NCBI GenBank assembly: GCA_950295325.1
Contig: OX485806.1
Span: forward strand, 7,440,001-7,504,000
Reading direction: 5' to 3'
Source: Polytrichum commune
Taxonomy: Eukaryota; Streptophyta; Polytrichopsida; Polytrichales; Polytrichaceae
Length of the DNA: 64,000 nucleotides
Below, piece by piece: positions 36,224 through 47,940 of this stretch. The notes below the pieces were generated by a model, which was not told where the DNA came from, made no database searches, and saw nothing but the letters and a program-made list of their open reading frames with translations. Numbering within the stretch: the first letter of the stretch is position 1; each line of letters starts with the position of its first letter. The position numbers and the translations under genes were made by a program.

Positions 36224-36249
36224 AACCGCAGCCGATTTCGGCTGCGGTT
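36224..36249. repeat. Perfect 12-bp palindrome
   Basis: AACCGCAGCCGA and TCGGCTGCGGTT with a 2-nt centre, followed by a T run. It lies 28 bp beyond the foldback at 36027-36196, near a third CGACTGCAGATT phrase (36209). Confidence 0.7.
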
Positions 36250-36256
36250 TTTTTGG

Positions 36257-36629
36257 GCATAGTTTTCTACTTGTGCATGCTCTACAATGATTTGACATAA
36301 TTCATTCTCAATTGGAAATCATGAGCCCACCTGGGATCGAGTACCCAACTTACAGTTAGGGTGCCCATCCCCCATGCCAAAATGATGACATCAAAATCAT
36401 TGTTGTTTATCTTCATGAAAAAATGGTTTGCCATTAGTTGTTTTGCCATACATATGAATGACATACTAGTTGTAGGACTATTTCCCATAAACTTGCAGGG
36501 TAACACACCAATCCAAATGCCCTTTCATATGTAACCATTTCCCAAGGGCTTCACTCCAAGATTTCTTAGATGCGAAATACAGTAGGATTGGTTGATTGCA
36601 TTCTACAATATATTATTTCAATTGCATTT
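36257..36629. other. Gene-free spacer
   Basis: Nothing recognised. Confidence 0.35.
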
Positions 36630-36960
36630 CATGCAAACAATCATATGCCCAACACACATAAGGCAAGTGAACTTGATCCAAACACATACACCTACATTAA
36701 GTGGTGTTTGGTTAGGTGTGGATCTAAGAACAGACACCAAAAATACATACATTGAAAACAAATTGGACAAAGTGCTAAAATTTCTTCGCCTTATAGACTC
36801 AACAATTCACATAATTGAGGGACACCTATGTGATTAATGAGAGAAAGAAAATACTCACTTTGATAATGAATAAAACAATCAAATGATCTCCAAAAATTAT
36901 GGGGACATCACCTTGCTTAATTTTGTGTTTCATATGCTACAAGAAACGGTGCAAAGCTAA
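36630..36960 (+). repeat. Dispersed repeat R1, copy
   Basis: R1 phrases in the same direction as 12421-12840: 'ggttaggtgtggatctaaga', 'acagacaccaaaaatac', 'gactcaacaattcacataat', 'tactcactttgataatgaat', 'gatctccaaaaattatgg'. Confidence 0.55.
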
Positions 36961-37037
36961 AAATGTCCAGGTATGGCCCACTTCCGTTATATTGTTTTGT
37001 TTTATGATTATTACAATGAGACTCACAAGGAATACTT

Positions 37038-37334
37038 CTAGATGGCTTTTAAGACCATTTGGAGTGCTTCTTGCACTTTATTTTTTCTTGGAGGAGCGAC
37101 CCTCTGGAACACGACCAAGTTTGACTCTTCGCAATAAAACAAGAGAGATATTGCCTTGCACTCGATGAGAGCGTTACCTTGCATTGTGAATGTGTCCTTG
37201 TAGATAGAAGCGGAAATGGTCTGAAAGAGAGGCTCTTGAAGTTGTTCTTTTAGTTCATCTATTTTAGGTTTCACTTGTTCAGGTGTATAATCAAACGATA
37301 ACATAGTGAGGGATTTGGTTATACAATTGAACAA
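37038..37334 (-). CDS. Hypothetical ORF, 98 codons
   Basis: A single minus-strand frame with a balanced, charged composition (for example FDYTPEQVKPKIDELKEQLQ). There is no recognised family, no intron signal pair, and no support from context: it lies between a repeat and the inverted-duplication arm. It could be a fragment of a captured gene or of a mobile element, or chance. Confidence 0.25.
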   Translation of the reverse strand: MFNCITKSLTMLSFDYTPEQVKPKIDELKEQLQEPLFQTISASIYKDTFTMQGNALIECKAISLLFYCEESNLVVFQRVAPPRKNKVQEALQMVLKAI

Positions 37335-38074
37335 GTGAAATAAACAATAGATGAATCAAAAAAACGATATCGGAGGGAGAAGGATTTTTTTTTTAAAAGG
37401 TCAAACAGGGGCGGGTACGTCAACGACCTGGCAATTTTTAGAAGCATGTGACAGAATATGGGCACATGCTCCCAAGACAACAGAGATTCTTGGACATGTA
37501 GATGTAACCCTCTAATGTGCAAGACCCAACACAGACCCTAATTACAGTTGATTTAAATTATGCATCAGGTTTCTATGAAGAGATGAAAGACTTGGAAGAA
37601 TGACACCTGTTGGAGTTGATGTTCCTCCACCATCAACTTAGTGAAGTTTGAATTATAAACTTAGAACTTATGCTAAAAACAATCCCTCATACTGAAATGA
37701 TGAACAATACATCCAGACGCCCCCTTACATACTTGTTGACATTTACTTATCATGGAGGGTCTACTAGTTTAAAAAGTACATCGATTGTTGTTTTCTTGCA
37801 CTCTTAATTAAATCATAGCATCTTTCAGTTTAACTTTGAGTTTCTCAATTCTCACTTCTGTTTTGTTTTGTTAAAAAAATTGTGTACTTTAACACGATTT
37901 TATTTTATTTATTATCTAGTTAGCATATAATCTACAAGGCGTTGTTGTCCGTTGCCCGATCTCTGATCAGCTGCCCTGTTGCCATTAAAACTAAGTGCCG
38001 GGCAGGGGCGTCAATCCCTGCCACCAAGCCCAGCCCGAGACACAGCTGGTGCCATGCCACACCTATGCGGCCAG
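37335..38074. other. Gene-free spacer
   Basis: No gene recognised up to the boundary of the inverted duplication. Confidence 0.35.
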
Positions 38075-39225
38075 TGTATCTGTAGAGGTTATTGGATTCT
38101 CTCTATCTATCTTGCTAATTGAACTTTCCTGGGAGATCTTTCACCACCAAGATACCCTTTCAAAACTTTTTAAATCAGTACACAAGGATATTTGTCTCCA
38201 GAAAGTTATATAAGCATTATTTAGTGTGAACCAGACACCAAACCAAAAATATCTTGCACTCAAAAAGAAAAATGAGTTTCATGACGCACCATGTAAGATA
38301 GTTGTGAACTCCCAGAAGAGGAATATTCTTCCTTCCTCTGCCAAATTTTACTTTTCTAGAGTATCTCCCACACAGTCACCTTTTTTAAAGAAACCAGGAC
38401 ACAAATGATGGTTTGCATTGATGCTTTCCACAGGCAGATGCCATTTAGATCACAAGTCACCCAAAAGGGGAGAATTCAATCATGTTACCTAAAGTTTGCA
38501 TTCCAAGATACCAGGTTACACTGCCACTCGCACATGCTCCACTGTTCATAGTGTCAGAAAAACCAGAGACTCGCAATAGTGAATTGCTGCAGTCCCTTGC
38601 ACACATCTATCATGACACTGAATATTCATAAATCAGAACCCCATGCACACAAAGGAGTTTGGTTGTGTTTAATGAAAGAAACATTGTGATTGATGAAGAT
38701 CAGAAGGAGATGCAGTCTACTAAATGGCAATGACCCTGAAACAATATGGGTTCAACAAGATTAGTAGTAGATAAATGAATGAATATACCAATTTTACAAG
38801 GGCCATGATTGCATGCTGTCCAAATTGGGCAATACCTCAAACCAATATGCTCAGAAAGTTTTCGGGTTACCAAAGAAGAAGCCACCTTTGACAGGATTCA
38901 TCCACCTAGTGGGTACATTGATCACGGTTATTGTAATGAGGAATGTATAAGTGGTACTCCGTAGCCAAACCTTAAAATGGAAGATAGACTTGCACATTAT
39001 TCAAAGGGTGGATTGACGCTGAGCTCTGATGCTTAAAAGACATATTTATGCCCACCATGCACTTTTAATTAGATCCCACAAGGCAATTCCAACTTGAATA
39101 CAAGAAAGGAGCCAAACGCGGGCTTTAACATCCATTCAAAACCATAGAATCTTTGAAAATAATTTCCGTGAAAGAATACTCCCAGTATGTGAAGAGCACT
39201 CCTGTACTAACTCTTGGGTAGATGA

Positions 39226-42200
39226 TTACTCTGCACCTGGTAAGTTGTCAAGATTGGATGGCCTGAACACATTGAAGCCATCTGCTGACGTTGAAATCAG
39301 CATCCCTTGTATTTGAGGATGCCAATGGCTCTCCTTCAAATCTTTTTGGCCCTGTACCAACCAACCAACCAGAAATCAGCACCCTTGCACCTACTTGTGG
39401 ACTTTGACACAAATGATTTTTATAGTTAAACCTGTTGCCGCTTTACAAAGAGACATCATAAACTGACAAATCATACTCCATTGCAGCTTGTGCAAGAGAA
39501 TCCTTCATGGAAATTGTTCATCTTTTCTTTCACTTACCACATCAAGATTTGCTCTCCAAAATCTTGCAACACATGGCTAATTGGCTAGAAGTACAGTAAA
39601 TTCATGAGGTCTGAGCATGGAAAATCTTGTGAGTGTAAACACAGTGGATACCCTAGAGTGTTGGGTGATTGAACACAAGTTTTTTTTTGCCACATGTCGT
39701 ACCCACATTAGTCAAGACCATGTTCAATCAACGTCGAAATTATCCATTGGCTGACCTGTACAGCGCTCTAGGGTAGATATGATTGGGAAAGTCGAATCAG
39801 AATCATTACCTGGTGGACAAAAAGTAATTGAGGAGGTAAGTCATCAGGCGCCTCTGCTTGCTTCTGTTTCAGCTGAGCTTGGTATTGAGCTTCTTCTTCA
39901 GCATCCCTTTCTAATGACAAGTCCCATATCCTGCATTCACAAGCTAAAATTCCTCAATATCTCATCATATTCAATCCCTGCCTTACATTCACACAAATCT
40001 ATGACAAGAAAAAGTGCCTAGTCCCTGAGCACACCCTAGCATATAGTGCTAAGTATCCACAGCACCACACAGTTGTCCTCTACTTTAGACTGAAATCCAA
40101 AATCCCAGCACTTCAGAAGCCCCAAAGACACCAATTATTACATACTCTAAGTACTCTCTGTAGATACCATGTAGAACAATTAAACTCATTGTCTACAGAG
40201 AGCATCTAGAGCGTTTAAGTCCTACTCAGGCAAGACAATAGGAACAAGTGCACTGAAAAGAACCAACAAACAAATTTATCGAGATGAAAGGGTTGAGCAA
40301 TACGTTAACTGGTGATCTGCTGAGGTAACACCAACCGTGGATGCTTCATGTGGACTCCATTCAATTGATGTGATGGGTGCTGTGTGGTACTTGAAGTGAG
40401 CCACAAATGCATCCTCCTGCACACATAAAAACTTACCTGAGCTTCCACAACCGACAACAAGACTATGGTTATCTTGTCACATTACTTTCTACCCTTTGTA
40501 TAGGGGAAACAGATATGTTAAAATCTACAATTACTCGACCGTACACCTAAAAGGGGTCATGACGGTAGTCAAGGGATGCATATTACCTTGAGTGTTCTCA
40601 AATCCCAGATCCGGAAAGTGCCATCATCACAACCTGAAGCAATCATGCAACTTGCTAACCTGTTTAATCAGCAACTGACCATGTCAGAAACTATACGTAT
40701 TGGTTGCAGGGAAGGTGACAAAACGAAAGATCCCGAGTAGAATTTCATCCAAAAAAATTTCAAAATTACTCTTCAAAAACCTCAATCTTTCAATGACTTG
40801 GGGGAAACTAGAGAACATATCAGCAAATAAGCAATTGCTCTCCAGGATTACTAGAAATAATGTGTACCTATTCCAGGATATAACATTGATATCAGTACTA
40901 TGGGCCTTAATTGATATGGCTGAGCCTTCACGGCGCCGTGTGTCCCAGATTCGAAGAGTTCCATCAACAGAACAAGAGGCAAAGACATCAGCTTCAGTTG
41001 GACTCCACTGCACATGTCCCAACCCATTTCTTTTGTTAGAATTGTCTTACTAACCAAACACAGAACACATTTTGATCATTCCAGAATTCAAACTCAAGAA
41101 CTGTTCTCTGTCCACATGCTCACTGAAAGGACAGGATTTGCAGGATGGGCTACGTTAAAATGAACGAGCTCGAAGTCACCACCAACATAGATCAGTAAAC
41201 AAACCTGCAAATCTTCAACACTGGCAGTGTGGCCTGAATAAGGAGTTTTTTCCACCACCCACTTCCCTGCCGGCGTTGGCTCCCACAAGTGAATCATATT
41301 CTTGCAATCACCTGGCCATTCACATTAATCAGAGAAGGCTACACAAACATTTCTATCCTATGAAATATAGAGCTATGTGACAAATGCAGAACATGGTGCA
41401 ACCCTAAGTGAGTAATTCCAGCTCACATTTAGCAGAAATTAACATTTCAACCAAGTCCAACAGTTCAATAAGCTATGGCCTATTAGTGTAGAACTGGCAA
41501 GCATGTAGTTGAGGTATACCAGAAAGCAGACGACCAGCAGTTACTGGACTCCAATCCAGGGCATAGCCCTCATCCTTGTGCCCTGAAAATATTTGCAAAG
41601 GTGCTTGACGAACAGTGGCTTGTTTTACACCTGGGGCATCAGGTCCACTAGTTGCCATTGAACGAATATGGGCTCCCATATCCCAGATCTGGAAGAGACG
41701 AGGTGTTCACTATGTTAGCCTATAATGTGTATGCCAAGGGTAAAGTCTACCTACAGAACACTACATAACACCACAAACTCAAACTCAAAGATGGATATTT
41801 CTAAACCATTTAGGAACAGATCAGCACCTGGACGTAGCCAGAATCAGCCCAAGTTGCCACAATGTGAGGTTGCTGTGTCATAGCTCGCACCCTGTTAACA
41901 CAACCTTGATGCGCCACTAACCGCACCTACAAATTTCAGAAACATAAATTAGTAAAGAATACTCCACACATAGCATACAGATCCACCTCAGCCCTGAACC
42001 CTCGTACTTCAAAAGCCCTGAACCCTGAACTCCGGATTTCAACGTTACTTGGGTTCAAACTGAATTCTGCCATTCCACAGCCAAATTCTCGCACCTGCAA
42101 AAGAGGCTTTTTTGATTGAGGTGCCTGATCTGATTGACCAGCCATCTCCTCTTCATCTTCATCTTCGTCGCTACTGCTGTCACTCTCACTTTCATCATCA

Positions 42201-43011
42201 TCCTCGTCCATGGCAGATGGCAATTTGGGTTTGCGCCTTTGCCCAGTTATGTTTGTCATACGCACCACTGCAATTGCATTGCTTGATGGCTGGTCCGCCT
42301 ATACATAACAACACAGCAGCTTGTCCACTATCAAAATCCCAATTATACTCAAACAATTTTGAAGATTAAACTGTCAGACACTGTTAGGAAAATATTTGAA
42401 ATTTACTGTTTTTGCTACTTTTCCAGCAGAATTGTAAGAAAAACCTGATGTAGGTTAGCTCTATAATCAATGCAAAATTCAAGAATAAATTGGAAATGTT
42501 TTTCCTTTCAAAGTAGGGTTACATATTGCAGAATTCAAAAGCTGAGATGATTTTACAAACATCAAAAGATAACACCCACCTGAGTACCAGCCACACAGTA
42601 TAGAGAATGAGGGAAATCACGACGAAGAACTCCCAGGTCATCCCGCATTACATCAAAGCTGCAACCACATACTCATTCGGTTTTCTTAACATAATCATAA
42701 CAAAGCGGATCCCAAACAACAAAAATTGGATAGAGCTGAAATTATACAGGCACAAGTAGGTAAGGTCACCTGAGGCATGGCCAGCCGAGATTGAAGGCAT
42801 GCAAGCAGTCATAAGCAGTGGGATCAAACTGCAATTCTTCACCATCCTCAATTCCATCCACCCCTGGCTGCCACACCTGTTTGGAAGGAGCAGCAGGGGC
42901 AACGTCCCCCTCCTCATTCTCCATCTCCATCTCCACATTCTCACTTGCACTTGCTTGTGCCTGTGCCTTAGCCTTCTTGGCTCGGCTGCCTTTCTTCTTG
43001 GTGCGAGCCAT
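39226..43011 (-). CDS. GRWD1: Glutamate-rich WD-repeat protein GRWD1/Rrb1
   Basis: Eleven exons (minus strand, 5' to 3'): 43011-42770, 42658-42580, 42298-42095, 41926-41828, 41688-41520, 41311-41205, 41007-40868, 40659-40587, 40416-40304, 39930-39810, 39351-39226. All introns are GT-AG and phases agree; they join to 490 codons plus TAA, close to the usual plant length of about 470. The N-terminus is lysine-rich (MARTKKKGSRAKKAK), then WQPGVDGIEDGEELQFDPTA. An acidic Asp/Glu/Ser run spans about residues 137-160, followed by WD repeats with clear units (ATWADSGYVQIWD, FSGHKDEGYALDWSP, SGHTASVEDLQWSP, FASCSVDGTLRIWD, ASGCDDGTFRIWDL). The family chaperones ribosomal protein L3 and helps assemble the 60S subunit in the nucleolus. 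The ATG sits in a strong GCCATGGC context. A MITE lies in intron 10. Confidence 0.95.
39651..39773. mobile_element. 123-bp TA-flanked MITE in GRWD1 intron 10
   Basis: Ends CCCTAGAGTGTTG and CAGCGCTCTAGGG, flanked by TA at 39649-39650 and 39774-39775. The pseudogene copy lacks it: its intron reads ATATCTATGCAG at the matching place, the restored empty site. A related core (TTTGCCACATGTC ... GTTCAATC) lies in a histidyl-tRNA synthetase intron at 52658-52720. Confidence 0.7.
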
Positions 43012-44240
43012 GGCCGTCAGCTAACTCCCTCGCTGCAAAATCACAGCAGCAAGCTGCACACACAATTTAATCTAAATCAGTATACAATAATACATAAACT
43101 CTATCCAAATGATTAACAATCTATACATTAGCATAATGAGGTACAAAGGGATGATAATTTCAGGCTTCTAAAATGTACATAAGAAGTCAAATTGATCCAA
43201 AGATGTAAAAAAATCTGCTCACATTGGGACATCCAAAACCGCAGCCAAAGGTTGTTGGATTATGACCATTGCCTAGTTAACTGGATACTTCACTATATGT
43301 TACATAGAATTGAGTCTATGTCACTCAAGTCATCCAACTACTTCAGTATATCAGATGTATGGCCACAAGTCACATACTCGCCTGTGCACCAGCTCCACAC
43401 CATAAACCTTTGTTGCCCATGACACAAAAGCGCATGAGTGCACACATTTTGTGGCTACATAGTTCTGAGGGCTTATCTAGCAAAACCATGTGAATATTTC
43501 TCAAGTCTTCAGCTCCTTTTCCACAGTGTATGTTCTCTGCTTGTTAAGTAAGGCTCCTTCAAATGTATGCAGCGTATAAAAACCTAGAGTGAAAAAATCA
43601 ACTAAGTGCTCCTTTTCAATTCTGCCCTCCAGATTACCAATCCTCCAGGCAGGGAAAGAAACCTCTTTTGGTTGGATTCACCAACCCCGACCTCACCAAC
43701 ATCCAATTAATCAGCTTCCGAAACTTGACTAGAACTTGAATTAAGTCTGGAAGTTTTATTAAATGTAGTAAGTGTCCTCTAAGGTTTTACTGCTTCCTAC
43801 ACTCTTCTGTAGCCAGCAAGAACGCTGTAACGCGTATCATTTGTCTACCGAGAACTGCAATTCGGGAGAGTGAAAAACCCTAAACCGCAACACTTCAAGT
43901 CGAACAACCCCCCTACAAACCCGGCTTCCAAAAAAACTGACTAAACACGCACAAAATGTCATGCAAGATCAATCTCCTTAGATTTAGTGCTCCATAGAAG
44001 CTGTGTCTGCAAGAAAGGAAAAAGGTGAAGGAAAGTGGAGGAGCATGTGTTCATGGGTCCTAACACAGAGCTTGTAAATACTGTGACTCCAATGTACACA
44101 CAGAAGTTCAACCTCAGCGAATTGAAAGCAATCTTTCAAAAGCTTTGCCAAACGTCAGCCTACACAGCAATGGCGGGGCAATTCCAAGTACTGAGGATAA
44201 CCCTAATCATCATAATGACAATAAAAAGGTACATTCTCCT
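43012..44240 (-). promoter_or_regulatory. GRWD1 upstream region with telo-box
   Basis: The 5'-UTR sequence next to the ATG ends a TTTTGCAG-like acceptor at about 43033-43040, so a 5'-UTR intron is possible. A telo-box (GGTTTAGGGTTTTT on the minus strand) lies at 43873-43887. No TATA box is convincing. The transcription start cannot be placed. Confidence 0.4.
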
Positions 44241-44461
44241 TGGAATCAGAAACTCAGAAAGCATATGAGGAGTTTGCCTAACATTCTCCTTTTGAAGACA
44301 ATATGATTGTTCAGCTCCCAAGAGCGGCATTACTTCAGGCAATTCTGGTGCTAAACCCTCTGTCCGGGCCTCTTTCTATGCCACTCGAGGCACCTGAAAG
44401 GTGTAGAAAGGGATTACTCCCTACGTCTCAAAAGATGCAGTTGCGCACGTTCATTCTTGCA

Positions 44462-44701
44462 TCAAGCCAATTCCAGAAGAAGCAGCATAACATGAGTGAA
44501 TTGTTGCAGAGGCTTACTTGGATGAGGTGGAGACGGGGATGGCAAAGTGGCGAAAACAGAGGAAAATCCACTGTGAGCGACAACGTGAGCAAGTGCAAGT
44601 GAGGCTTGCTTTTCTGATGGAAAGCGCGAGGCTGTCGTTGCGTGCCTCCGTAAATCTATATTCGTCAAAGCCTCCTCAGAGGCTTTTGCTCCTTGCTTCA
44701 C
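44462..44701 (-). other. Possible first exon of an unrecognised gene
   Basis: An ATG at 44701 opens 62 codons before a GTAAGC donor at about 44508-44513. Just upstream, 44721-44741 carries a double telo-box (ACCCTAAACCCTAAACCCC on the plus strand). A second coding-like stretch, from about 44370 to 44236 (APELPEVMPLLGAEQSYCLQ), follows a CTTTCAG acceptor, but the frames do not join cleanly. It could be a broken gene, or the distal 5' part of GRWD1 transcripts. Protein family not recognised. Confidence 0.3.
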
Positions 44702-44799
44702 TGGAATTCAGAAACCCCGGCTAACCCTAAACCCTAAACCCCCAGCGCTAGGGCTCCAAGGATCTTCCAGCTTCCCACATAAGCTTGTCAGCTTGCCTT

Positions 44800-45165
44800 G
44801 AGCTTAAGGTAGATGGGCCTTAAATGGTCACTTTTTTCTCACTAGCCCACTTCTCCTAGGATATGAACCACGCGATTTCCTCATGATTTTTGGAGCTCGT
44901 ATGAATATCTTATTCACTATCAAAGTGAAGATTTGTGTGTTGGGTAAATTGTCATTACAAGTCTCCCAATTATGTTGACTATTGAGTCTAGAATGGTTAT
45001 CGTATTCTAAACACGTAGTTCAATCTATTTTAAACATATGTCTATTTGGCATCCATTTTTGAAGTCACATTTGATTAAATTTCACTCAAGATTATAGGTG
45101 TTTGTTTAATATAAGTAAGAAAATTAGGCACATCTATCTTAAGTGGTTACTTCCAACACTTCCAA
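44800..45165 (-). repeat. Dispersed repeat R1, copy
   Basis: A long R1 copy: 'cactagcccacttctcctag', 'ttttggagctcgtatgaata', 'tcttattcactatcaaagtg', 'ttatgttgactattgagtc', 'aaattaggcacatctatctt'. Confidence 0.6.
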
Positions 45166-45465
45166 GTTCTAGATTCCAAGTTTGAAACAACTTGTAGCTA
45201 AGGTTGCTTACCTTGAGGTAGTGTGGCCCTCTCGTGGGCACTTCCAACTCCATTTATATTTCTAATTGTCAAAGTGGTTCGAAATTTGAGAATCATTCAT
45301 GTCGTCATTTCAAATTTCATACATTAAGTTGAGTTGCATAATTTATAAAAAACCAAATTGAAGGATTTACTTTCTCTTCAAATGATCACATAAGTCTTAA
45401 TTGTGTTAGTTGATAAACCTTGTATGATGTTTATAGTTTGAGTGTATAGTCCAATCCCTGCATCA

Positions 45466-46603
45466 TGAAAAACGAGCCTAACGGTCCTACTTTATAAGAA
45501 AGGTAACCCATCACAACTCACAAACCATAGACCTATTGCTTTAGCCAATACCATATATCAATTTTACACAAGTACTCTGACATCCATCCTCTCGGCCTAC
45601 AAAGAAACATACCAAATACTACATGATAGCCAAGAAGATTTCAGAGCAAAAAGAGGAACTTCCAGACAATTCCAAATACTTATTGCTGCACTGGAAGATG
45701 CAAGATTCACAAAACATGACATATACATTCTATACATAGACTTTAAAAATGTTTTTGGTTCTATAGACCACGCTAGACTTCTAGCAATAATGAAAGACCT
45801 TGGATACCCAAATGATGCCATAAACCTAATTGGAAATATATATTCGCAATCTACGACCACATTTATAAGATAACACTTTGGCAAAACACAACCTATCCTC
45901 ATTCAAAGGGGAACAATACAAGGAGATACCCTAAGCCCATACATATTCATCATATTCTTAGAACCCCTTTTAAGATGGTTACAACAGGGAAATAATGGCT
46001 ACACATTCGGAACATCCAAAGTAAAAATTTCCTCAGTAGCGTACGCCGATGACATAGCAACAATAACAAACAAATTAAAATCTTTACAAATACAACTCAA
46101 TAAACTTGACAGATTTTGTGAATGGGTTGGCATGGATCTTGGAATCCCCAAGTGTGCAATTACGGGATGCCCAAACAAATCCAAAATGAGCCCCCTAACT
46201 TTTAAAACCCAAATTCAAGCAACTAATATAAACTACAGAAACGAACCTATACCCGTTTTGAGTCAAAATGAACCATACACATACTTAGGAATAAACCTTG
46301 TCCCCTCACTAAAATGGAAAACACAAATACACACCACTACCATCAAAGTTATAAAACAATGCAAAGATCTCGCAGCCTGTCCACCTACTATGAAACAAAA
46401 AAATCAATATGGCGGACACAGTTATACGCGCCGGAATTGCATACAGTTTCTACGCGGTACCATACTCCCTACCTGCCATCAAAAAAATTGACAAAAACAT
46501 TATAGCCCTCCACAAAACAATATGTGGACTATCAAAATCCACGTCAAACATAACTACACAATTCCCTCATGACTTATTCGGCATAGAGGCCTTTTTACTT
46601 TAA
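45466..46603 (+). pseudogene. LINE reverse transcriptase domain
   Basis: Conserved reverse transcriptase blocks appear in order: LLYKKGNPSQLTNHRPIALA (blocks 0-1), YILYIDFKNVFGSIDH (motif A, catalytic Asp), RGTIQGDTLSPYIF (motif B), SVAYADDIATI (YADD, motif C), then NEPYTYLGINLVPSLKWKTQ. A TAA at about 45870 interrupts it, and the frame shifts near 46380. The first and second metal-binding regions are intact, but the whole is not translatable. The fingers/palm N-terminal part and any APE endonuclease are missing because of truncation. Confidence 0.9.
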
Positions 46604-47940
46604 AATGCCTACTTACGATGTATAGGAGAACAACTACAACATGCCCTCAATGACACATGCAAACTAGGAAAAATATATAAATGATTGCTCCAATTTATAC
46701 TAGCAACATTTGGTGGCGCCGAAGAGATACATCGTATTAAATATCACCACTGTGTCCGATCACCTATAACTAGAACACTATTCCTACTCAAAAAAGAAGC
46801 AGAAATTCACCTAAAGAGCACAATAAACAATTTCATGTTTAACACCTCTCCACTTGAAAATGATTGGATGAAAGAAGCGCGAAACTTGCACGGCCTGAAT
46901 TATAAAACATCGTTTAAATTACTACAAAAACTATTACTACACAACATAACTGAACTAGGGCAAATCATCCTACCCAATGGCCTCAACATGATGAGCCCAA
47001 ATGATTTTAAAAACTATTATTCCAACCCTACCAAACTAATCAAAAATGCACTAAACATTGCTCAACAACTATTCTGTCACCCCCACTGCCCCCCTCAATG
47101 TCAACAACCATGCCCACACCACTACCTACCAAGAACCCTAAAAGAAAACTACATAATAACAAATCATAACATTCTCCCCAGACAACCTGAACCGCCACTA
47201 CACCCCCCAAACCCACCCCCACCAAGAGACGTGCTTAAAAACCCTAGGCAATTCCCTATTCACACCATCCTTGACCATAAAAAACAACAATACACTAACT
47301 CCAATGGAATAATGAAGAAAGACACATCATATCTATGCCAATGGATAATAAACAACCATAACACCTATAATAAATGGCTAACCCAAAGAGACATGTTCCC
47401 TTGGTACGAAGCTAACACATGTGCACACAACTCTGGACTACTAACACAATATTATACTGAAAAACAACATAAACACTACTCAAACTTAATAAACGCTCAC
47501 TTTGCCACATAACAACAACGAGACACGAGATATGTCACCCCCGCAATAATTATCCCAATGACACATATCTCTATCTATGAGTGTAACCCCAAAAGTGACA
47601 TAGAAACCTCCACAAATACTATCCAAACGCATTTTGATATTGCCCACATATATGAAGACAAGGGACGGCACCTCATTACCATTCCCAAAACTAGACTACA
47701 TTGGCTCTGGAAACATTACCAACTTGCACAAAATACCCCACATGGGTTAGAACCACCTACACAACCATTCGAAACTGAAATAGTATGGCTATACCAAAGG
47801 TACAAGTACCGGATCCCAAAAAATGACCCTCTAAAACTAGCCCAATACACATTACCAACTCCAATATTAAATTTTCTCATCACATCATTCAACATTAGCC
47901 ATTCATACTTCTCATCCCCAGTCACATGCCCTACACAACT
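46604..47940 (+). pseudogene. LINE connector region with chromodomain-like segment
   Basis: This continues in the same frame past stops at 46601-46603, 46682-46684 and 47510-47512. It has a helical, basic part, a Cys/His/Pro-rich stretch (CHPHCPPQCQQPCPHH, about 47075-47120) and a segment at 47252-47400 whose pattern FPIHTILDHK ... YLCQW ... YNKWLTQRDMF resembles a chromodomain (start of strand 1, the YLVKW core, then the W-E-P helix). The resemblance is suggestive only. Confidence 0.45.

Larger units (their letters stand above)
38075..43060 (-). repeat. Inverted segmental duplication, right arm
   Basis: Reverse complement of 12930-17840 over the whole GRWD1 gene and about 1.1 kb of downstream DNA. 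Shared non-coding phrases (for example 'caaatttttgg'-type stretches near 38240-38430) show that it is genomic duplication. Unlike the left arm, its gene is intact. Confidence 0.8.

Noticed and set aside
36224..36256. Rho-independent terminator (GC hairpin plus T run)
   Set aside because: It has the shape of a bacterial terminator, but the window is nuclear plant DNA and no transcript ends there. It is better read as a palindrome linked to the foldback.
46132..46491. Separate host gene on the plus strand
   Set aside because: It is the reverse transcriptase continuation (LGINLVPSLKWKTQ) after a stop and before a frameshift, part of the LINE relic.
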